From assembly GCA_949289995.1 (NCBI GenBank), contig CASEQE010000060.1, positions 1 through 45,240 on the forward strand: DNA of 45,240 nt, in the 5' to 3' direction. The position numbers were made by a program, and so were the translations under genes. Below are positions 18,432 to 27,290 of the stretch, piece after piece. Below the pieces are notes generated by a model. It saw only the letters and a program-made list of their open reading frames with translations, was not told where the DNA came from and did not search any database. The first letter of the stretch is position 1; each line of letters opens with the position of its first letter. The stretch is from an uncultured Peptococcaceae bacterium (GTDB lineage Bacteria > Bacillota > Dehalobacteriia > UBA4068).

Positions 18432-19658
18432 ATGGCGTTTCCATCGATTTCGGGAGGCGTTACAGCTGCCGCCGGTTTTAAGGCCGCCGCTATTCATGCG
18501 GGGATTAAAAACAACGATGCGAAGAAGTTAGATTTGGCCTTGGTTTTATCGGAAAAGTTGGCTGCTACCGCCGGCGTGTTTACCCAGAATAAATATGCGG
18601 CGGCGCCAGTATTATGGTGCCGGCAGGTAACGGCGGCAGGTAAGGCGCAGGGATTTATCGTCAATTCGGGAATTGCCAATGCGGTGACCGGCGCAGAGGG
18701 GCTGAGCCGGGCAAAAGCCATGGCGCAGGTAGCGGCGGATATTGCCGGTTGTCCGGCTGAACATATTCTTGTTTGCTCCACCGGCGTTATCGGCCCGCAG
18801 ATTCCCATAGAAAAGATTCGAGCGTCAGCCCAACGCTTGCAAGACGGATTAAGCGTGGAGGCTGGCGGACAAGCGGCTTTAGCCATTATGACTACGGATA
18901 CGGTCGCCAAAGAGGCGGCGGTAACGTTTACCCTGGGAGGAAAACACGTAATATTGGGCGGCATGGCTAAAGGATCGGGAATGATTATGCCCAATATGGC
19001 GACAATGTTAGCCTTTATTACTACCGACGCGGCTATTGCCCCGGCTTTGTTACAAAAGGCGATACGCCAAGCGGCGGACGTTAGTTTTAATATGGTGTGC
19101 GTAGACGGCGATACTAGCACCAACGATAGTTTTGTCGTTTTGGCCAATGGTTTGGCTGGTAACCCAATTATTGAAGAAGAAAATGAAGATTATCAAACTT
19201 TTGTAGCTGGATTAACCCAAGTTGCCCTATCGTTGGCAAAAAAGGTGGCGGCGGATGGCGAGGGCGCTAGCCGCTTGCTGGAAGTTCGTGTGTTGCAGGG
19301 ACGAACCTGGCAGGACGCAAAAAGAATCGCCAAAGCTGTGGTTGCTTCTAGTTTGGTGAAGGCGGCATTTTTTGGCGAGGATGCCAATTGGGGAAGAATC
19401 GCCTGCGCCGCCGGATATTCAGGTGCTAATTTTGCGGCGGAAAAAGTCGATATTACTTTGTCCAGCGCAGCGGGAGCAGAACCGGTAATGCGCGCTGGTA
19501 CGGGGCTGATTTTTGATGAAGCCAAGGCAGCGGCAATTTTGGCGGAAAAGGAAGTCGCCGTCATCATAGATTTACATGACGGGGAAGCGGAGGCGACGGC
19601 TTGGGGATGCGATTTAACTTACGATTATGTGAAAATTAACGGCGATTATCGCAGCTAA
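18432..19658 (+). CDS. argJ: Glutamate N-acetyltransferase / amino-acid acetyltransferase
   Basis: 408 residues. It transfers the acetyl group from acetylornithine to glutamate, closing the acetyl cycle. The precursor cleaves itself before the nucleophile T191 in PNMATMLAF, preceded by the KGSGMIMP block; both are intact. The C-terminal EDANWGRIACAAGYSG region is typical. The ATG at 18432 follows AAGGAGGG; the frame extends back into argC without a better start. Whether it also uses acetyl-CoA (bifunctional type) cannot be told from sequence alone. Confidence 0.95.
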   Translation: MAFPSISGGVTAAAGFKAAAIHAGIKNNDAKKLDLALVLSEKLAATAGVFTQNKYAAAPVLWCRQVTAAGKAQGFIVNSGIANAVTGAEGLSRAKAMAQVAADIAGCPAEHILVCSTGVIGPQIPIEKIRASAQRLQDGLSVEAGGQAALAIMTTDTVAKEAAVTFTLGGKHVILGGMAKGSGMIMPNMATMLAFITTDAAIAPALLQKAIRQAADVSFNMVCVDGDTSTNDSFVVLANGLAGNPIIEEENEDYQTFVAGLTQVALSLAKKVAADGEGASRLLEVRVLQGRTWQDAKRIAKAVVASSLVKAAFFGEDANWGRIACAAGYSGANFAAEKVDITLSSAAGAEPVMRAGTGLIFDEAKAAAILAEKEVAVIIDLHDGEAEATAWGCDLTYDYVKINGDYRS

Positions 19659-19701
19659 TTCTGGGCTTTCGATAATTGCCCACGTCTATACGGAGGATAT
19701 T

Positions 19702-20589
19702 ATGAGCACAGCATGGCAGAAAGCGACGGTTTTGGTGGAAGCCTTACCATATATTCAAAAATTTCACGGCAAAATTATCGTCGTAAAATATGGTGGCAAC
19801 GCGATGATTAACGAGGAATTGAAAACGGCGGTGATCAATGATTTGCTGCTGATGCAATTGGTGGGCATGAAGCCTGTTATCGTGCATGGCGGCGGCCCGG
19901 AAATCAATTCCACATTGCGCAAATTAAATATCGAAACCTATTTTGTGGATGGGTTACGTTATACCGACGAACAAGTGATTAGCGTGGTCGAGATGGTGCT
20001 TACCGGTAAGGTAAATAAGGAAATTGTCCGCAATATTGGCGTCAAAGGCGGGCAAGCGGTAGGTTTGTGTGGCAAGGACGGTAATTTATTGGTATGCCGT
20101 CGCCGTTTTGGCAAAGACGGGGTAGATATTGGTTTTGTTGGAGATATTGTGGAAGTGAATACCTCCTTGCTTTTGTCGCTGATGGATGACGGTTATATTC
20201 CGGTAATTTCTCCGGTGGGCGTAGGCAAAAATGGTGAAACCTATAATATTAACGCGGACAGCGCGGCTGGTAAAATTGCCGCCGCGTTGCATGCGGAAAA
20301 ACTGGTTTTGCTAACCGATGTGGCTGGTTTGGCTAATGGGCCGGATAAAAATGGTCCGATTATTTCGTATTTAAACGTGGAAGACGTTCCTCGCCTTTTG
20401 GCGGATGGCGTGATTTCCGGCGGTATGATTCCCAAAATTGAATGCTGTGTGGAAGCGTTGGCAGCCGGCGTGCATAGCACCCATATTTTGGATGGACGGG
20501 ATGAGCATAGTATTTTGTTGGAAGTATTTACCAAAGAAGGCTTTGGCACGATGGTTGGTACGGAGCATAAAAGCGTCGGTATTGTATAA
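19702..20589 (+). CDS. argB: Acetylglutamate kinase
   Basis: 295 residues of the amino acid kinase fold. It phosphorylates N-acetylglutamate, the usual control point of arginine synthesis. Visible motifs are VVKYGGNAM (phosphate binding), VIVHGGGPEIN (substrate glycine loop), and NADSAAGKIAAAL with LLTDVAGL in the nucleotide half. An N-terminal helix precedes the kinase core, a feature found in arginine-inhibited hexameric forms, so feedback inhibition is plausible but inferred. GGAGG lies six bases before the ATG. Confidence 0.96.
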   Translation: MSTAWQKATVLVEALPYIQKFHGKIIVVKYGGNAMINEELKTAVINDLLLMQLVGMKPVIVHGGGPEINSTLRKLNIETYFVDGLRYTDEQVISVVEMVLTGKVNKEIVRNIGVKGGQAVGLCGKDGNLLVCRRRFGKDGVDIGFVGDIVEVNTSLLLSLMDDGYIPVISPVGVGKNGETYNINADSAAGKIAAALHAEKLVLLTDVAGLANGPDKNGPIISYLNVEDVPRLLADGVISGGMIPKIECCVEALAAGVHSTHILDGRDEHSILLEVFTKEGFGTMVGTEHKSVGIV

Positions 20590-20612
20590 ACGAAACGATA
20601 GGAGAAACAAAC

Positions 20613-21806
20613 ATGAATAATCAGCAAATCGTTGATTTGGGTCAACAATATTTGATGCCCACGTATAATCGTTTACCCATCGCCTTGGTCGCTGGCGAAG
20701 GAGCTTATGTTTACGATGCTGACGGAAACAAGTATTTGGATTTTGTCGCCGGCGTGGCTGTTAATTCTCTGGGGCATTGTTACCCTCCGGTCGTTCAGGC
20801 CGTGCGGGAACAAGCTGGACGTTTATTACATTGTTCGAATTTATATTGGATTGAGCCGCAGGTAAAATTAGCCAAATTATTGATCGATCATAGCTGTTTT
20901 GATAAAGCGTTTTTTTGCAACAGTGGAGCCGAAGCAAATGAAGCGGCGATCAAATTGTCGCGAAAATATGCAAAAACGAACGGACATGGCGAACGGTATG
21001 AAATTTTGACTATGCTTAATTCTTTTCATGGACGCACCCTGGCCACGTTAACCGCTACCGGGCAGGATAAATGTCATGTAGGATTTGATCCTTTGCCTAT
21101 AGGCTTCGCGTATGCGCCGTTTAACGATTTGGCGGCGGTTGCTGCGGCGGTAAACGAAAAAACCGCGGCGATTTTGTTAGAGCCTATACAGGGAGAAGGA
21201 GGCGTGCTGCCAGCTGAGCAGCAATTTCTGCAAGGTTTGCGCAAGTTATGCGATGAAAAGGATATGCTATTGATTTTTGACGAAGTCCAGGTTGGCTGTG
21301 GACGGACGGGCAGCTTATTTGCCTATCAACAATTCGGTGTGGAGCCGGATGCCATTACTTTAGCCAAGGCTTTGGCGGGAGGATTGGCCATTGGCGCTTT
21401 GTTGGCGAAAGAAAAAGCCAACGTGTTTGCTCCAGGCGAGCACGCTAGTACATTTGGCGGCAATGCCTTAGCGACCGCCGCCGGTTGCGCGGCGATCGGG
21501 GCGATGTTAGAAAAGGATATACCTGGTCAGGCAAAAAAAATTGGCGCTTATTTGAAAAAACGTTTGGAAGACTTGTGCGGTCGTTTTCATGCGTTGCAGC
21601 AAGTAAGGGGTATGGGTTTGTTGCTGGGGCTATGTTGCGATAGACCGGCGGCGCCTGTGGTAGCCAAGTGTTTGGAAAAGGGGTTATTAATCAATTGTAC
21701 CGCCGGAACGGTATTGCGTTTTGTGCCGCCTTTGATTATCGGTCAAACGGAAGTAGATCAATGTATTTCGATATTGGAAGAATCGTTGACGGCTTGCGGT
21801 TTTTAG
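20613..21806 (+). CDS. argD: Acetylornithine aminotransferase
   Basis: 397 residues, a class III PLP aminotransferase that makes N-acetylornithine with glutamate as amino donor. Key blocks are FCNSGAEANEAAIKLSRKY, FHGRTLATL, LLIFDEVQVGCGRTG and the PLP lysine K252 in TLAKALAGG. AGGAGA precedes the ATG by nine bases. It is the last gene of the argCJBD operon; the carbamoyl steps (argF, argG, argH) are not in the window. Confidence 0.95.
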   Translation: MNNQQIVDLGQQYLMPTYNRLPIALVAGEGAYVYDADGNKYLDFVAGVAVNSLGHCYPPVVQAVREQAGRLLHCSNLYWIEPQVKLAKLLIDHSCFDKAFFCNSGAEANEAAIKLSRKYAKTNGHGERYEILTMLNSFHGRTLATLTATGQDKCHVGFDPLPIGFAYAPFNDLAAVAAAVNEKTAAILLEPIQGEGGVLPAEQQFLQGLRKLCDEKDMLLIFDEVQVGCGRTGSLFAYQQFGVEPDAITLAKALAGGLAIGALLAKEKANVFAPGEHASTFGGNALATAAGCAAIGAMLEKDIPGQAKKIGAYLKKRLEDLCGRFHALQQVRGMGLLLGLCCDRPAAPVVAKCLEKGLLINCTAGTVLRFVPPLIIGQTEVDQCISILEESLTACGF

Positions 21807-22099
21807 TGTGTGCACGAATTGGCAAACGCCTTTTCCCAGGACGATTCTAAAACGATAGGGAACGTTGCCGCTATATATTGGCTGTTGCAAGCGACTGAGG
21901 ACGTATACTGGCAACATAGGCCTGTTCAACGACAAGATCAAGTCGTAGGGCAGGCCTTATCTTTGTTTCACGGCGCGCCTTTTTTGATATGCATTTAGCA
22001 TACATCTAGTTGGCGGCGGTATGCCTAGCAGCCATGCTTTCAGACGGTTTGAATCCAGCGGCGTCGTTTTATCTGCGAAGACTAAACGCTTGCAGACGA
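21807..22099. other. Intergenic region after argD
   Basis: A gene-free stretch that holds the hairpin at 21918-21957 and a GGCGCGCC palindrome followed by T6 at about 21972. Short open frames here have neither a ribosome binding site nor recognisable content. Confidence 0.6.
21918..21957 (+). terminator. Likely terminator of argCJBD
   Basis: AGGCCTG (21918-21924) pairs with CAGGCCT (21951-21957), with an inner ACGAC/GTCGT stem. Only a weak T-rich tail follows. Confidence 0.5.
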
Positions 22100-22128
22100 T
22101 TGACAAGATAGAGAAACGGAAATATCAA
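22100..22128 (+). promoter_or_regulatory. Possible promoter of the HtrA-like gene
   Basis: TTGACA (22100-22105), 17 bases, TATCAA (22123-22128). The -35 is perfect and the -10 is weak. Confidence 0.45.
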
Positions 22129-22149
22129 GCTGAAGGGGTAGGGGTATGG

Positions 22150-22941
22150 ATGGCAAATCGTATAATGGAGGAAAACAATATATCCCCGGCAGATGAGCCT
22201 ATGGAGTCGCAACACAATAAACCGGCCAAATCGACGATTTTCTATATTACCATTTGCGCCGCTGTCTTGATTATTGGCTATTGGTTGGCATTGGCTATTC
22301 GTACAGATTTTGGACGGGATAGCCGTCAAATGGCCGATGCTGCGAATGCTTTGGTTTATTTGTATCGTTATGATGCGCAGGGAACAAAATTATCTGACGG
22401 CATGGGCTTTTTGGCTTTAGCACCGGGAATGATTGTGACCAATTATCAAACGTTGGAGCAAGCATATTACCTTTATGCAGCTAGTAGCCAAGGAGAGTTG
22501 TTTACCGTCAATGCCGTGGCGGCTTATGATGCCGCGTATGATGTGGCTATATTGATTAGCAGCGATTTATATTTGCAGGATGAGGCGACTTGGGCGCCGC
22601 GGCCAACAGCCAATAATAAAAAAGTCGCAGTGGGCGATTCTTTTACGTTACTTAGCCCTACCAGCCAGGGAACCGTAGAAATTAGCTTCCCGCTGGTTGA
22701 AGAAAGGATTGCTACAGAAACAGAATGGCCGTTATGGCAATTGACTGGGGAAAACGCCGGCCAGTTCGGCGTTTTGTTTGACGATCAAGGAAGAATAGCC
22801 GGATGGTTAAGCGCCTATTGGACGAAAAAGAAAAACGCCGTCGTAGCGGTAGATATTGGTATTGCCAAGTCCTTATATGAAAAGCGCAATTATTATGACG
22901 ATATGACTTTGGCAACATTTCAGCAACAATTTCAACCTTAA
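22150..22941 (+). CDS. Membrane-anchored trypsin/HtrA-like protein, probably catalytically inactive
   Basis: 263 residues from the ATG at 22150 (GGGG-type site before it). A short cytoplasmic N-terminus is followed by one membrane helix (IFYITICAAVLIIGYWLALA), then an extracytoplasmic domain with the HtrA order: GMGFLALAPGMIVTNYQ, AYDAAYDVAIL, and GQFGVLFDDQGRIAGWLSAY. In active proteases these segments carry His (VTNxHV), Asp and Ser (GNSGGP). Here the His position is Gln, the Asp remains, and no Ser is found at the nucleophile site. I infer a pseudoprotease, perhaps a sensor or scaffold; the fold assignment itself is moderate. Confidence 0.65.
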   Translation: MANRIMEENNISPADEPMESQHNKPAKSTIFYITICAAVLIIGYWLALAIRTDFGRDSRQMADAANALVYLYRYDAQGTKLSDGMGFLALAPGMIVTNYQTLEQAYYLYAASSQGELFTVNAVAAYDAAYDVAILISSDLYLQDEATWAPRPTANNKKVAVGDSFTLLSPTSQGTVEISFPLVEERIATETEWPLWQLTGENAGQFGVLFDDQGRIAGWLSAYWTKKKNAVVAVDIGIAKSLYEKRNYYDDMTLATFQQQFQP

Positions 22942-23161
22942 ATGATTTATGTCGCCAGCTTCGCCTTTAGGCTCCCTTTGTCCTAGCGCCGCAAGGATTA
23001 TGCAAAGCAGCGTCATGGCGGCTGATACTATGGCAGATAAGATGATCAAAGCGGAGCTTACCTTAGGCTTATAGGCATAGAGTTGACTCTCTATGATTCT
23101 TTGGATTGATGTTTAACATCTGGTTTGCAAAATACATTTTATTTTAGAAAGGAATCAACCT
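22942..23161. other. Intergenic region with a dyad
   Basis: 220 bases without a gene. The perfect inverted repeat CATAGAG-N6-CTCTATG at 23076-23095 lies about 70 bases before the FmdE-family gene and may be an operator. Confidence 0.45.
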
Positions 23162-23692
23162 ATGAACGAACAATTGTGGCAAAAGGCGGTAGCGTTTCAT
23201 GGACATGACTGTCCAGGATTGGCAATGGGCGTAAAAATATGCGAAGCTGCTTGGGAAAAATTGTCGTTGAACCAAGCGGCGATGGATGAAGAATTGGTCT
23301 GCGTCACGGAAAATGATGCTTGTCCATTAGATGCGGTGCAGGCTTTGCTGGGCTGCACCTTGGGCAAAGGGAATCTTTTGTTGCGCGATAGAGGTAAGAT
23401 GGCTTTTTCTTTTTTCAATCGTCGTAATGGGCAAAAAATTAGGATTTATTTTAAGATGAAAAAACCGGATGGTATGAGCCGCCGGCAATGGCAGGAAGCC
23501 ATTTTAGCCGCCTCTATAGAGGAGGCTTGTGCATTTGGTCAACCGTCGTTTGCATTGCCGGAGCCGGCACGACATTTTGCCTCCTACACGTGCGCCAAAT
23601 GCGGCGAACAGGCTGCGGAATCCCGCATGCGCCTACAAAACGGCGAGATTTTATGCGGCGATTGTTATCATTCCTATCAACGCGGATGGTAG
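23162..23692 (+). CDS. FmdE family protein
   Basis: 176 residues. The N-terminal AFHGHDCPGLAMG motif and ENDACPLDAVQALLGCTLGKGNL are the conserved Cys/His blocks of the FmdE family (named after formylmethanofuran dehydrogenase subunit E). The C-terminus adds a small zinc finger, CAKCGEQ with CGDC. In bacteria outside methanogens its role is unsettled; links to molybdenum enzymes have been proposed. AAAGGAA precedes the ATG. It stands alone here, with no molybdopterin genes in the window. Confidence 0.88.
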   Translation: MNEQLWQKAVAFHGHDCPGLAMGVKICEAAWEKLSLNQAAMDEELVCVTENDACPLDAVQALLGCTLGKGNLLLRDRGKMAFSFFNRRNGQKIRIYFKMKKPDGMSRRQWQEAILAASIEEACAFGQPSFALPEPARHFASYTCAKCGEQAAESRMRLQNGEILCGDCYHSYQRGW

Positions 23693-23744
23693 CGATCCTA
23701 TCCTTGGCGCTATGTCGCGATAAAGATCTGTATCTGTAAAATCT

Positions 23745-23789
23745 AAAAACGCCTTGGCACGGCTAAGGTAGCCGCTCCAAGGCGTTTTT
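23745..23789. terminator. Bidirectional terminator
   Basis: A 13-bp stem (23745-23757 with 23777-23789), with an inner GGCTA/TAGCC stem and T5 tails on both strands. It serves the FmdE gene on the plus strand and the glnS-pspC operon on the minus strand. Confidence 0.88.
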
Positions 23790-23817
23790 ATTGTTGATAT
23801 GCTTGGTAAAAGGGCGG

Positions 23818-24030
23818 TTAGACGTCTGTATATCCTGGATCGCTGGGGATGATCAAGGCGGCGATAATATATACCAAAAGCCCTGGAAAAGCTGCGGTAA
23901 AAATGGAGAGCGCCACATATGCTAGGCGTATCAGCGTTGGATCGATATTAAAAAATTCCGCTATACCGCCACAAACGCCGCAAATCATTTTATTGCCGGT
24001 TGAACGATACAATTTGTGATAGGAACTCAT
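23818..24030 (-). CDS. PspC domain membrane protein
   Basis: 70 residues, the size of a single PspC domain. It contains KLYRSTGNKMICGVCGGIAE, the FFNIDPTLIRL block and one hydrophobic segment (FPGLLVYIIAALIIP). PspC proteins act in envelope-stress signalling in proteobacteria; the role of stand-alone copies in Bacillota is less clear. AAGGAGT precedes the ATG. Its start lies 17 bases after the glnS stop, so it is the second gene of that operon. Confidence 0.9.
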   Translation of the reverse strand: MSSYHKLYRSTGNKMICGVCGGIAEFFNIDPTLIRLAYVALSIFTAAFPGLLVYIIAALIIPSDPGYTDV

Positions 24031-24047
24031 AGATTACTCCTTATGCT

Positions 24048-25736
24048 CTATGCTTTCTGTTTTTTTGCCCAGCCGTCTTTTAAGGAGACGATACGATTGA
24101 ATACCGGTTTATCAGGAGAGCTGTCGGGATCTTTAACAAAATAGCCTTGACGCATAAACTGATAAGGAACGCCTACGGCGGCATCGCGGAGAGAGGATTC
24201 CAGCAGCGCATGTTCCTTCGTCACCAAAGATTGGGGATTAATGAAGTCGGTAAAATCTTCGCCTTCCGCTACATCGTCAGGATTGGCTTTGGTGAACAAG
24301 TTTTGATACAGGCGAATTTCTGCCGGCACGGCAGTTTCTGCATCAACCCAATGAATCGTGCCTTTTACTTTTTTGCCGGATGTATCGCTGCCGCTTTTGG
24401 TGGAGGGGTCATAGGTACAACGTAGCTCGACGATTCTGCCTTGATTGTCTTTGACCACTTCTTCGCAGCGAATAATATAGGCGTATTTCAAGCGCACTTC
24501 GCCGCCAGGCATTAAACGATGAAAACCTTTAACCGGCTCTTCCATAAAATCGCTTTGTTCAATATATAACGTATTCGAGAATGGTAAATCTCGAATGCCT
24601 TGTCCTTCTTTTTCCAGATTGTTGTCGGCAGGCAAAAGCTCCCGCTTTTGATCTGGATAATTGGTAATCACCACTTTTAGTGGTTCCAAAACGGCCATTG
24701 CGCGGTTGGCTTCCACGTTCAGATTTTCGCGTACACAAAATTCAAGCATGGCGTATTCGACTGTACTATTGGATTTGGCTACGCCGATTTTTTCGCAGAA
24801 GCTGCGAATCGCTGCCGCCGGATATCCCCGCCGGCGCATGCCGGCCAACGTAGGCATACGCGGATCGTCCCAACCGTTCACATAGCCGCCTTCCACTAAA
24901 ATACGTAATTTTCTTTTACTCATCACCGTATAGGTGATTCCCAAGCGGGCAAATTCGATTTGGCGGCTGCGGCAAGGCACGTCGCAATGTTCGATTACCC
25001 AATCGTATAACGGGCGATGGTCTTCGAATTCCAAACTGCATAAGGAATGGGTAATGCCTTCCAGCGCGTCTTCCAACGGATGAGCAAAATCGTACATGGG
25101 ATAGATACACCAGGTATCGCCGGTGCGATGATGGCTCTGGTGGTTAATGCGATATATGGCCGGATCACGCATATTGAAGTTTGGCGAAGCCAAATCGATC
25201 TTTGCACGCAGGGTCATGGCGCCGTTTTCAAATTCACCTGCCCGCATACGGGCAAACAAATCTAAATTTTCATCGATGGGACGATCCCGATAAGGGCTTT
25301 GCGCTGGCGTGGACAGATCGCCGCGCATTTGTTTCAATTGATCGGGGGACAATTCACACACGTAAGCTAGGCCTTTTTTAATCAATTCCACTGCATATTG
25401 ATACATTTGCTCAAAATAATCGGAGGCGTAAAAGAATCTGTCTCCCCAGTCGTAACCCAGCCAGCGAATATCTTCTTGAATTGCATCCACATATTCTACG
25501 TCTTCTTTCGTAGGATTTGTATCGTCCATACGTAGATTACATAGACCTTGATATTCCAAGGCGGTGCCAAAATCAATAAAAATCGCTTTGGCATGACCGA
25601 TATGCAAGTAGCCGTTGGGTTCCGGCGGAAAACGCGTATGAACCCGTCCACCATATTTGCCTTCTTTAATGTCTTCATTGATAATTGCATTGATAAAGTG
25701 ATGATTGGGCAGATTGGCAAAATCTTTTTCAGTCAT
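24048..25736 (-). CDS. glnS: Glutamine--tRNA ligase
   Basis: 562 residues, class I synthetase. The HIGH motif is in PPEPNGYLHIGHAKA and the KMSKS motif reads VMSKRKL. RMDDTNPTKEDVEYVD and the C-terminal anticodon-binding barrels are as in GlnRS and not GluRS. The start at 25736 (MTEKDFANLP) has GGAGG six bases upstream; the frame stays open further upstream without a site. A 26-codon frame ends overlapping this start (ATGA). Having GlnRS means the organism can charge tRNA-Gln directly, unlike Bacillota that rely on GatCAB for it. Confidence 0.96.
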   Translation of the reverse strand: MTEKDFANLPNHHFINAIINEDIKEGKYGGRVHTRFPPEPNGYLHIGHAKAIFIDFGTALEYQGLCNLRMDDTNPTKEDVEYVDAIQEDIRWLGYDWGDRFFYASDYFEQMYQYAVELIKKGLAYVCELSPDQLKQMRGDLSTPAQSPYRDRPIDENLDLFARMRAGEFENGAMTLRAKIDLASPNFNMRDPAIYRINHQSHHRTGDTWCIYPMYDFAHPLEDALEGITHSLCSLEFEDHRPLYDWVIEHCDVPCRSRQIEFARLGITYTVMSKRKLRILVEGGYVNGWDDPRMPTLAGMRRRGYPAAAIRSFCEKIGVAKSNSTVEYAMLEFCVRENLNVEANRAMAVLEPLKVVITNYPDQKRELLPADNNLEKEGQGIRDLPFSNTLYIEQSDFMEEPVKGFHRLMPGGEVRLKYAYIIRCEEVVKDNQGRIVELRCTYDPSTKSGSDTSGKKVKGTIHWVDAETAVPAEIRLYQNLFTKANPDDVAEGEDFTDFINPQSLVTKEHALLESSLRDAAVGVPYQFMRQGYFVKDPDSSPDKPVFNRIVSLKDGWAKKQKA

Positions 25737-25813
25737 ACAAGCCTCCATAAAAATGTAAAATAAGTAGGCGACGTGGCGCCTAGAAATCGAGAAAATTGGC
25801 GTTTTGCGTTCAT
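25733..25813 (-). CDS. Possible 26-residue leader peptide of glnS
   Basis: ATG at 25813-25811 after GGAAAG, 26 codons (starting MNAKRQFSRFLGATSP), and a TGA that overlaps the glnS ATG as ATGA. The RNA contains an inverted repeat, TAGGCG-N6-CGCCTA (25765-25782). Spacing and overlap suggest translational coupling, but the peptide is unlike anything I recognise. Confidence 0.35.
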   Translation of the reverse strand: MNAKRQFSRFLGATSPTYFTFLWRLV

Positions 25814-25886
25814 AATTCTTTCCATATGTAGAGAGTTTTAAACGTTTTTGCCCAGGAAATATAGAAGAAAGCAAAAATAGTATAAC

Positions 25887-27089
25887 TTAGGTGATTAAAT
25901 TATAGAATAATAAAGCAACGGCATAAATAATCATGTACATCGGTAGACTTTGCAAAATCACTTTTTGCACATTAGCTTTGAAATGATGAGCGCTGATGGT
26001 GACGCAAAGGTGCATGGGCGTAATTTGCGCTCCCACATATGCGGATGCAATCATCAGCCCCGCCAAAGGTAATACCGCAGCTTCCGGCATGGCTGCCATA
26101 GCTAAAGGCATAGCCAAACTAATAGCGGGCAATTCCATACCGGTAATCATTGCGGTAATCAACGAAGTCAAGGAAAATACCCAATAAGCGGGGATAGGTA
26201 AATTGGCAATAATTGCCGGCATATTGGCGACAGCGCCGCAAGCATAGAGAATATCTTTAAAGGCCAAAACCGTAAAGACCATAAGCAGCATAACCCATTT
26301 GGTAGAATGAAGAATCATACCCGGAATTTTCGTAAGCGGCGGGTGCAAAAAAACCAATAGGGCAAGCATAGTAATCAGCGAAGCTAGCCATGCTTCTATT
26401 TGCCCCAGACCAATTAAAGCAATGAGTAAGAAAAACGGCCACATGCTTAAGAACAATTCTTTTATTCCCTGAGTGACAGGAGTTTTTTCTTGGGTAGTCG
26501 GTTGATTTTTGACTTTGCGTACAAAAAACAAACCGATACAAAAAATAAATATGGTTAAAGGCAACATGAGCAACATCAAAGAAAACAAAGGTACCTGGGC
26601 CAATTGAGCGGCTAAGATTAGGCCCGGATAAGTCGGAAAAAAGGTTTCCATCACATGTCGAAAATGCGTGTTAATAATGGATTTTACTTCTTGACTGATT
26701 GGAGAACCGGCAACGGATTTTTCCACAATGGGCGCGGAAAATAAAGCGCCGCCAGCTGAAGGCAAAAAACCAATTAACATAGGTAAAGTAACCGCGTCCA
26801 CCTTTTTGCTGTGGAACAAATCATCCATGGCCTGCAACATGCGCTGCATATACCCATGTTGCGACATGAGTCCTTCTAGAATCATAATAAACCATAGAAT
26901 TAAAACCAATTCCCATGTTTCCCAGCTGCTTAAGGAACGAAACAAAGCGTATAAAAAATCCAAAGGTGGCATGACAAATAAGATGCCCAACAACACGGTC
27001 GCACCTAACATCACTAGCCACAATGGTTTTCGCAAACCAAGGAAAATCAAAATCAAAATAAAAACGATAGCGAGCTTGATTAGTTCCAT
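25887..27089 (-). CDS. DUF401 family integral membrane protein
   Basis: 400 residues, almost entirely hydrophobic, with about ten predicted membrane segments. The LPMLIGFLPSAGGALFSAPIV block and an internal repeat-like layout resemble the DUF401 family, which shares features with ion and anion transporters of the gluconate/citrate-type fold. The substrate is unknown. It has its own promoter and is followed by the glnS leader region 73 bases downstream; a readthrough contribution to glnS is possible because no terminator is seen between them. Confidence 0.8.
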   Translation of the reverse strand: MELIKLAIVFILILIFLGLRKPLWLVMLGATVLLGILFVMPPLDFLYALFRSLSSWETWELVLILWFIMILEGLMSQHGYMQRMLQAMDDLFHSKKVDAVTLPMLIGFLPSAGGALFSAPIVEKSVAGSPISQEVKSIINTHFRHVMETFFPTYPGLILAAQLAQVPLFSLMLLMLPLTIFIFCIGLFFVRKVKNQPTTQEKTPVTQGIKELFLSMWPFFLLIALIGLGQIEAWLASLITMLALLVFLHPPLTKIPGMILHSTKWVMLLMVFTVLAFKDILYACGAVANMPAIIANLPIPAYWVFSLTSLITAMITGMELPAISLAMPLAMAAMPEAAVLPLAGLMIASAYVGAQITPMHLCVTISAHHFKANVQKVILQSLPMYMIIYAVALLFYNLIT

Positions 27090-27140
27090 AATAAACTCCT
27101 AGGGATAAAAAAGGGCTCTGTGAGGCTATCTCAATAGTTA

Positions 27141-27169
27141 ATTATCATCTTTTTGAAGAAATTTGTCAA
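27141..27169 (-). promoter_or_regulatory. Promoter of the DUF401 gene
   Basis: On the minus strand: TTGACA (27169-27164), 17 bases, GATAAT (27146-27141). Confidence 0.78.
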
Positions 27170-27290
27170 TGGTTTTTCTGGAGGAGCTAAAGGTTATTGC
27201 ATTTTATTCTATGGGAAAAGCTAGAGGACTTCGTTGGTTTTTAGCGAATATTAAACGGTTAAGAATACGGTTCCGAAAGGGGAGAAAATT

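Noticed and set aside
18494-19147. A 217-codon minus-strand frame inside argJ
   Set aside because: Antisense shadow of an intact gene, low complexity in Ala and Thr, no start signals.
21810-21998. A 62-codon frame after argD
   Set aside because: It runs through the probable argD terminator hairpin and has no ribosome binding site.
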